Source of the DNA: Bradyrhizobium icense
Lineage (GTDB): Bacteria; Pseudomonadota; Alphaproteobacteria; Rhizobiales; Xanthobacteraceae
Length of the DNA stretch: 64,000 bases
Assembly (NCBI RefSeq): GCF_001693385.1
Contig: NZ_CP016428.1
Location: forward strand, 8,112,001 to 8,176,000
Reading direction: 5' to 3'
The notes beneath the pieces were generated by a model. The model was not told the DNA's origin. It made no database searches and saw only the letters and a program-made list of their open reading frames with translations. Within the stretch, counting starts at the first letter, position 1. Every line of letters starts with the position of its first letter. Of the stretch, positions 59,568 to 64,000 are shown one piece after another. The translations under genes were made by a program, and so were the position numbers.

Positions 59568-60974
59568 ATGTCCAAACCGACCACGCTGTACGACAAGATC
59601 TGGAACGACCATCTGGTGCACGAAGCCGAAGACGGCACCTGCCTGCTCTATATCGACCGCCATCTGGTGCATGAAGTGACCTCGCCGCAGGCGTTCGAAG
59701 GCCTGCGCGCGACGGGACGCAAGGTTCACGCGCCGGAGAAGACGCTCGCCGTCGTCGATCACAACGTTCCGACCACCGACCGCACAAAACCCAATCCCGA
59801 TCCTGAAAGCGCCGAGCAGATCAAGGCGCTGGCTGAGAACGCCAGGGAATTCGGCATCGAATATTACAACGAGTTCGACAAGCGCCAGGGCATCGTGCAC
59901 GTGATCGGTCCCGAGCAGGGCTTTACCCTGCCCGGCACCACCATCGTCTGCGGCGACAGCCACACCTCGACCCACGGCGCTTTCGGCGCGCTGGCGCACG
60001 GCATCGGCACCTCGGAAGTCGAGCACGTGCTGGCGACGCAGACGCTGATCCAGAAGAAGGCGAAGAACATGCGCGCGGTGGTCGACGGCAAGTTACCCGA
60101 CGGCGTCACCGGCAAGGATATCATCCTGGCAATCATCGGCGAGATCGGCACCGCCGGCGGCACCGGCTACGTGCTGGAATATGCCGGCGATGCGATCCGC
60201 GCGCTGACGATGGAAGGCCGCATGACGGTCTGCAACATGTCGATCGAAGGCGGCGCCCGCGCCGGCCTGGTCGCGCCGGACGAGAAGGCGTTCGAGTTCC
60301 TGAAAGGCCGCCCGAAATCGCCGACGGGCGCCGATTGGGATGCCGCGATGCGCTATTGGGAAAAGCTGCGTTCCGACGAGAGCGCGCATTTCGATCACGA
60401 GATCCGGCTGGATGCGGCGAAGCTGCCGCCGATCGTGACCTGGGGCACCTCGCCCGAGGACGTGGTGTCGATCTCGGGCTTCGTGCCCGATCCCGACAAG
60501 ATCGAGGACGAGGCCAAGCGGCTTTCGAAACATCGCGCGCTGAAATATATGGGCCTGACCGCGGGCACCAAGATCACCGACATCAAGCTTGACCGCGTCT
60601 TCATCGGCTCCTGCACCAACGGCCGCATCGAGGATCTGCGCGCAGCCGCAAAGATCGCCGAGGGCAAGACGGTCAACGCCAACGTCAACGCGATGATCGT
60701 GCCGGGCTCCGGCATCGTGAAGGATCAGGCGGAAGCCGAAGGCCTCGACAAGATCTTCATCAAGGCGGGCTTTGAGTGGCGCGAGCCGGGCTGCTCGATG
60801 TGTCTTGCCATGAACCCGGACAAGCTGGCGCCGGAAGAGCGCTGCGCCTCGACCTCGAACCGCAATTTCGAGGGCCGCCAGGGTTTCAAGGGCCGCACCC
60901 ACCTGGTGTCGCCCGCGATGGCCGCGGCTGCGGCGATTGCCGGGCACTTCGTTGACATCAGGGAATGGCGTTAA
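59568..60974 (+). CDS. leuC: 3-isopropylmalate dehydratase large subunit
   Basis: Aconitase-family enzyme of leucine biosynthesis, 468 residues, acting with LeuD (not in the window). 4Fe-4S ligands in [14 protein letters not shown] and [31 protein letters not shown] near residue 130. ATG 59568 ([17 protein letters not shown]) is the family start, with GGAG upstream. Confidence 0.97.
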   Translation: MSKPTTLYDKIWNDHLVHEAEDGTCLLYIDRHLVHEVTSPQAFEGLRATGRKVHAPEKTLAVVDHNVPTTDRTKPNPDPESAEQIKALAENAREFGIEYYNEFDKRQGIVHVIGPEQGFTLPGTTIVCGDSHTSTHGAFGALAHGIGTSEVEHVLATQTLIQKKAKNMRAVVDGKLPDGVTGKDIILAIIGEIGTAGGTGYVLEYAGDAIRALTMEGRMTVCNMSIEGGARAGLVAPDEKAFEFLKGRPKSPTGADWDAAMRYWEKLRSDESAHFDHEIRLDAAKLPPIVTWGTSPEDVVSISGFVPDPDKIEDEAKRLSKHRALKYMGLTAGTKITDIKLDRVFIGSCTNGRIEDLRAAAKIAEGKTVNANVNAMIVPGSGIVKDQAEAEGLDKIFIKAGFEWREPGCSMCLAMNPDKLAPEERCASTSNRNFEGRQGFKGRTHLVSPAMAAAAAIAGHFVDIREWR

Positions 60975-61039
60975 CGCTTCCTTTGTTTAGATAGCGAGAC
61001 GTTCCGGAAACGCCGCGTTAACAGGCAAAGCGCACACTG

Positions 61040-61067
61040 GTCCCTTGCGAGGCGCTTCGCGAGGGAC
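61040..61067 (+). promoter_or_regulatory. Hairpin covering the ribosome site of the 61075 gene
   Basis: GTCCCTTGCGA (61040-61050) pairs with TCGCGAGGGAC (61057-61067) over 11 bp with one G-T. The 3' arm contains GAGGGA, the only Shine-Dalgarno-like sequence before the GTG at 61075. It may close or tune translation of the small gene. Confidence 0.5.
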
Positions 61068-61074
61068 TTTGGCC

Positions 61075-61284
61075 GTGACCGACAAGTCTGAATTCGTCGA
61101 TATGATCAGCGAGGCCACGCGGCAGGTGAGGCGCCGCACGACGCCGCGCATCGTCGACCTGCAGCCGGTCGCCACCAGGGAAGCTTCGCGCCTCAGCCAC
61201 TGGCCGCCGGAACACTGGCAGCAATGGCGGATGGAGAAGCTCACGCCGTGGAAGATCAAGCCTTGGGAAGGCAAGGACTGGTAG
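61075..61284 (+). CDS. Small conserved-looking protein downstream of leuC
   Basis: A 69-residue protein (MTDKSEFVDMISEATRQVRR, then SHWPPEHWQQWRMEKLTPWK) rich in Trp near the C-terminus, soluble by composition. I recognise no named family. GTG 61075 is preferred over an ATG at 61045 because GAGGGA lies 8 bases upstream and the upstream ATG would begin within the hairpin. Codon use is like that of real genes here. Confidence 0.6.
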   Translation: MTDKSEFVDMISEATRQVRRRTTPRIVDLQPVATREASRLSHWPPEHWQQWRMEKLTPWKIKPWEGKDW

Positions 61285-61350
61285 TCCGCAGCATTCCCTG
61301 CCGTTCGAGAATACAGGCACCCGATTGGGGCGCCTGTTTCGCTTTTGCTC

Positions 61351-62028
61351 TCACCAGTAACCGTAGTAGCCGGCGCGCCAGTAAGGCCGATACCAAGGTC
61401 TGCAGATCCTGCGCGGCCCGTAATAGGTCCAAATCACGCGGCAACGGCGCGGATAATAGTAGGCCGGATACGTGTAGTAGGCCGGCGCGTAGTAGAATCG
61501 ACGATGGAAGTGACGCCGGTGGCCGAAGTGAGGCCGATGGAAGACGTGAGGCCGGTGGAACGCATGACGATGTACGAAGCGGTGTCCGCCGCCATGGAAG
61601 ACGGGCCCCCTGCGAAACCCGCCGCCATGAAAGGCGGGGCCTGCGCGAAAGCCGCCACCGCGGTGAATTGCCATGCCACCGCCCCTGAACCCACCGCCGT
61701 GAAAGGCCGCGCCGCCTCCACGGAAGCCGCCACCATGAAATGCCGCTCCGCCGCCGCGGAAGCCGCCGCCTCCACCGCCGCGAAAGCCGCCGCCGTGGAA
61801 ACCGCCACCACCGCCGCCGCCGCGAAAGCCGGCGCCGCCCATCCCACCGCGGTGTTGAACCTCGGTCGTCAGTCCGTCCGTTGCGTATTTCGCTGACGGC
61901 GCCGTGCCGGGGGTCGCTAGCGAAAGCGCCTCGGCGCGCTGTTGCGAGGCCGCTGCAAGCGCGAATACCGCCGCAGCCGTAACGCCCAGACAGCGGACAA
62001 GGCCGCGTCCGGGATCGGATGTTGTCAT
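61351..62028 (-). CDS. Secreted Gly/His-rich low-complexity protein
   Basis: A 225-residue exported protein: signal peptide (CLGVTAAAVFALAAASQQRA), a short mature head (EALSLATPGTAPSAKYATDG, TTEVQHRGG), then repeats of FHGGGFRGGG and AAFHGGGFRGGG, then a His/Arg-rich and finally Tyr/Arg/Trp-rich tail (YYAPAYYTYPAYYYP; RPYWRAGYYGYW). GGGAGG lies before ATG 62028. The head is shared with the His-rich gene at 62650. Metal binding is possible by composition only. Confidence 0.75.
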   Translation of the reverse strand: MTTSDPGRGLVRCLGVTAAAVFALAAASQQRAEALSLATPGTAPSAKYATDGLTTEVQHRGGMGGAGFRGGGGGGGFHGGGFRGGGGGGFRGGGAAFHGGGFRGGGAAFHGGGFRGGGMAIHRGGGFRAGPAFHGGGFRRGPVFHGGGHRFVHRHAFHRPHVFHRPHFGHRRHFHRRFYYAPAYYTYPAYYYPRRCRVIWTYYGPRRICRPWYRPYWRAGYYGYW

Positions 62029-62226
62029 GGATTTATCCTCCCTAACCGGCGACGGCGCCTCGGGCCGCACTGCGGTTGGCTCCGTCGCATCCCTTTGCGA
62101 TCGCTCCCAACGTTACGCTAAAGACAGGCACGTGAACGCGCCATGAATGCCCACCTCAAAGATGAATGCGCAGGAACGAGCGCTGAAGAGATCTTGTTTG
62201 CGGCGCACGGAAGTTGTGCACGCTCC

Positions 62227-62520
62227 CTACCAGAACGGCCCGAACCCGATGCCGAAGGTGAACGGCGCCGGCACGTGGTAGGGATATGGCCGATAGTAGA
62301 CGGGCCGCGCGTAATAATGGGGCCGGTAGTCGTAAGGGCGATAATACGGACGATAATATCCGTAGTGACGATAGTAGCGCCGGTGCGCGCTGAAATCGGT
62401 GGAGTCGGATGTGCGGGCACTTTGCGCTCTTGCCTGCGCCGCGGCGCTATCGATCGCTCCTGGCCCGGCGATCGCGAACGCGCTAGCGACGAGGGCCGCA
62501 GAGATCAAGCTCCTCATCAT
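62227..62520 (-). CDS. Secreted Tyr/Arg/His-rich small protein
   Basis: A 97-residue exported protein: signal peptide (LISAALVASAFAIAGPGAID, cleavage near AAAQA), then a Tyr-rich mature part (YYRHYGYYRPYYRPYDYRPH) and a hydrophobic end (PAPFTFGIGFGPFW). AAGGGAG precedes two tandem ATG codons. Unknown function; of the same low-complexity secreted type as its neighbours. Confidence 0.72.
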   Translation of the reverse strand: MMRSLISAALVASAFAIAGPGAIDSAAAQARAQSARTSDSTDFSAHRRYYRHYGYYRPYYRPYDYRPHYYARPVYYRPYPYHVPAPFTFGIGFGPFW

Positions 62521-62649
62521 GGACTCCCTTGCGGATGCTGATGTCTGAGATAACGGACGGCAATCTCGCCAGTTTCAAGGCGACCGCCGAAGTCGAAACA
62601 GGCCCGCGATGAAGCGGGCCTGTTTGGCATCTGCGCCAAGCTGTCGCAC

Positions 62650-62907
62650 TCACCACCGGTGCCAATGACGATGATGGTGGTGATGATGGCGATGATGGTG
62701 ATGGTGCCAGCGATGCCACCGATGATGATGGTGGTGGTAGCGGTGATGTCGCCAATGCACTTCCGTCGTCGCCAACCTGGCATCGTCCTGAACCGCCGCG
62801 GCGGCGCCGGGATTGCTGAGCGACAGCGCATTGGCACGCTCGGCCGGAGCGGCAAGCGCCAGCAAGGCGCCAATGGCGGCAAGCCCAAAAACCTTCACTA
62901 CCTGCAT
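62650..62907 (-). CDS. Secreted His-rich small protein
   Basis: An 85-residue exported protein: signal peptide (VVKVFGLAAIGALLALAAPA), mature head NALSLSNPGAAAAVQDDARL, then ATTEVHWRHHRYHHHHHRWH and on to a tail of almost only His, Arg and Trp. GAGGAGA precedes ATG 62907. The head matches the EALSLATPG...TTEV head of the 61351 protein, so the two are paralogues with different tails. Nickel, copper or zinc binding is likely from composition, unproven. Confidence 0.75.
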   Translation of the reverse strand: MQVVKVFGLAAIGALLALAAPAERANALSLSNPGAAAAVQDDARLATTEVHWRHHRYHHHHHRWHRWHHHHHRHHHHHHRHWHRW

Positions 62908-63209
62908 ATCCAGTCTCCTCGGGTCGTCGGATGCACGTCTGCGCCGAATGGCTTGCATCAACTAACGGCATCGCCGCGACACGCGCGCAGACTGAAGCAC
63001 GTGACTTGAATGAGGTGTGAATGACTGCGCCATCAACATGAAGAATGCGCCACGAACATGAACGGATGCTGCTTGCCGCAATCTCGCGAGCACAGTCTGT
63101 TCAGGCCGACGTCTGCAACATCAACAACGTCTGTCCACAGAGCCCGACTCGGCGCCTGTCGCAAAAATGCTCGACAGATAACTCGACAGATAAATAGAGA
63201 GGGAACGAT
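62908..63209. other. Intergenic region with a 12-base tandem duplication
   Basis: No gene seen. CTCGACAGATAA occurs twice head to tail at 63170-63181 and 63182-63193. A near-repeat CGCCATCAACATGAAGAATG / CGCCACGAACATGAACG lies around 63028-63065. Nothing else recognised. Confidence 0.6.
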
Positions 63210-63539
63210 CTAGCCCGGCCGCCACCAGCAGTTCATGCGCGGGGTGATTACCGTGCCGCTCGGCCGGTACTCCTGCACGTAATGCGCGGTGCAATCGCGC
63301 ACGGCGTTGGGGCCGGGGTTGTAGCGCGGATAGACACTGGGAGCCCACGGCTCGCTGCGATAGATCGGCACGCGCCGCAGCGGGCGCCGGCGCTGGGCGG
63401 AAACATCCGTGACGATCGGCTGCGGCGCCTGCGCGATCCGCAACGCTGATGATGCCGTCTGCGTCTCCGCAGCCGCCACGTCAGGGAGCAAAAGCCCGGC
63501 CAAGGCAGCCGATATGGCGACCGTCACAATCCGCTTCAT
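63210..63539 (-). CDS. Small secreted hypothetical protein
   Basis: A 109-residue exported protein: signal peptide (IVTVAISAALAGLLLPDVAA), then Arg/Pro-rich mature sequence (SAQRRRPLRRVPIYRSEPWA) and a C-terminal part with two Cys (NAVRDCTAHYVQEY; TPRMNCWWRPG) that could form a disulfide. The spaced Cys pair and WxP ending differ from the low-complexity neighbours. Unknown function. Confidence 0.72.
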   Translation of the reverse strand: MKRIVTVAISAALAGLLLPDVAAAETQTASSALRIAQAPQPIVTDVSAQRRRPLRRVPIYRSEPWAPSVYPRYNPGPNAVRDCTAHYVQEYRPSGTVITPRMNCWWRPG

Positions 63540-63647
63540 TGAAGTCCACCCAAAACTGATCCCCCGGCACGGTCACCGATCGGCGCGTCAAAATCAACTC
63601 GCAAAACTAGTATGCGCCTAGGCATAACACACGCTAAATACGACGTG

Positions 63648-64000
63648 ATGTGGACCGAAGCAAAAGCCCCCTCGCTCGCCGAAATGGAAGCCATGGCGCA
63701 TGAGGTATTCGAGCGCCTGCCAAAAACGTTTCGAACCCTGTGCCATGGCGTGATCATCCGCGTCGACGACTTTCCGACCGACGAGGTGCTGGACGAGATG
63801 CAGGCGCAGAGCGAGTTCGACCTGCTCGGCCTGTTCCAGGGCGTCGGCCTGCCGCAGCAGAGCAACCAGGACATAGCCCGCCTTCCCAACATGATCTGGC
63901 TCTACCGCCGCCCGATCCTCGACTACTGGGCCGAGCATGAGGAAACGCTGGGCCATATCGTCCGCCACGTCCTGATCCACGAGATCGGGCACCATTTCGG
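63648..64000 (+). CDS. Metallopeptidase family protein (zincin-like, 3' truncated by window edge)
   Basis: Open frame of 117 codons running off the end of the window. MWTEAKAPSLAEMEAMAHEV opens the protein; FRTLCHGVIIRVDDFPTDEV, LLGLFQGVGL and the closing HVLIHEIGHHFG contain the H-E-x2-H-x2-(F) zinc motif of the Pfam 06262 (possibl zinc metallo-peptidase, MMP-like) family. An in-frame ATG at 63612 would add 12 residues; the shorter start fits the family better. Cytoplasmic, function unknown. Confidence 0.85.
   Translation, partial: MWTEAKAPSLAEMEAMAHEVFERLPKTFRTLCHGVIIRVDDFPTDEVLDEMQAQSEFDLLGLFQGVGLPQQSNQDIARLPNMIWLYRRPILDYWAEHEETLGHIVRHVLIHEIGHHF

Noticed and set aside
61420..61840. Regular GC-rich short repeats considered as a possible CRISPR or minisatellite
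   Set aside because: They are in-frame codon repeats of the Gly/His-rich secreted protein on the minus strand, without spacers of uniform length.
62650..62760. GATGATGGTG-type trinucleotide repeats
   Set aside because: They encode the His-rich tail of the minus-strand protein; not an independent microsatellite feature.

Overview
The window looks like a chromosomal segment of an alphaproteobacterium of the Bradyrhizobium/Rhodopseudomonas group. The basis is high GC with GC-rich third positions, the F1 ATP synthase order atpHAGDC without F0 genes, an mdh-sucCD-sucAB-lpd TCA block, a ccmABCD-ccmG/acnA/yciB-ftsY/mtaB-dapF neighbourhood, a ROSE-type RNA thermometer before a class A small heat shock gene, and several families of short palindromic intergenic repeats seen in these genomes. 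Most of the window is housekeeping. Species was assigned from memory of gene content only.

Layout: 0-4 kb holds a 5'-truncated ctpA protease, a divergent polysaccharide deacetylase and two tandem RppH-type Nudix hydrolases (+). 4-5.7 kb holds two Hsp20 genes, the first behind a ROSE element (+). 5.7-10.8 kb is the F1 ATP synthase operon (-). 11-16 kb holds rlpA (+, CtrA-like box upstream), priA (-), xerC and a DUF4337 membrane protein (+). 16.2-28.8 kb is a long minus-strand block in transcription order zapE, mdh, sucC, a DUF1579 gene, sucD, sucA, odhB, an SDR gene, lpdA and a small membrane protein: the oxidative TCA arm with two or three extra genes embedded. 28.8-36.9 kb holds thpR, a TesA-like esterase divergent from a YbbA/YbbP-like ABC exporter, a Bax-inhibitor-1 protein, a GNAT enzyme, DUF2794, a candidate structured small RNA and DUF1223. 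37-45 kb holds acnA (-), the cytochrome c maturation genes ccmABCD-ccmG (+), a helix-hairpin-helix protein, and yciB-ftsY (-).

46.0-50.0 kb is the accessory part. A block with lower GC and different codon use lies between rluA and mtaB, bounded by 22-23 bp near-identical inverted arms that look like the two halves of one intergenic palindromic element. It carries an XRE-ImmA/PIN(DUF4411) toxin-antitoxin-type pair, an unrecognised small gene, and a translationally overlapping pair: a stand-alone M41-like zinc protease and an MtlR-family protein with an R-x4-H motif of HEPN type. This last pair is the best candidate for an undescribed system.

50-60 kb holds mtaB-dapF (-), two secreted proteins (GyrI-like and SIMPL), a TAT-exported metallo-beta-lactamase-fold protein, then ffh-rpsP-rimM-trmD-rplS and leuC (+). 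The last 3 kb holds a tiny conserved-looking protein, a row of minus-strand secreted low-complexity proteins (Gly/His-, Tyr- and His-rich) and a 3'-truncated zincin metallopeptidase. No rRNA, tRNA, CRISPR array or insertion sequence was seen.
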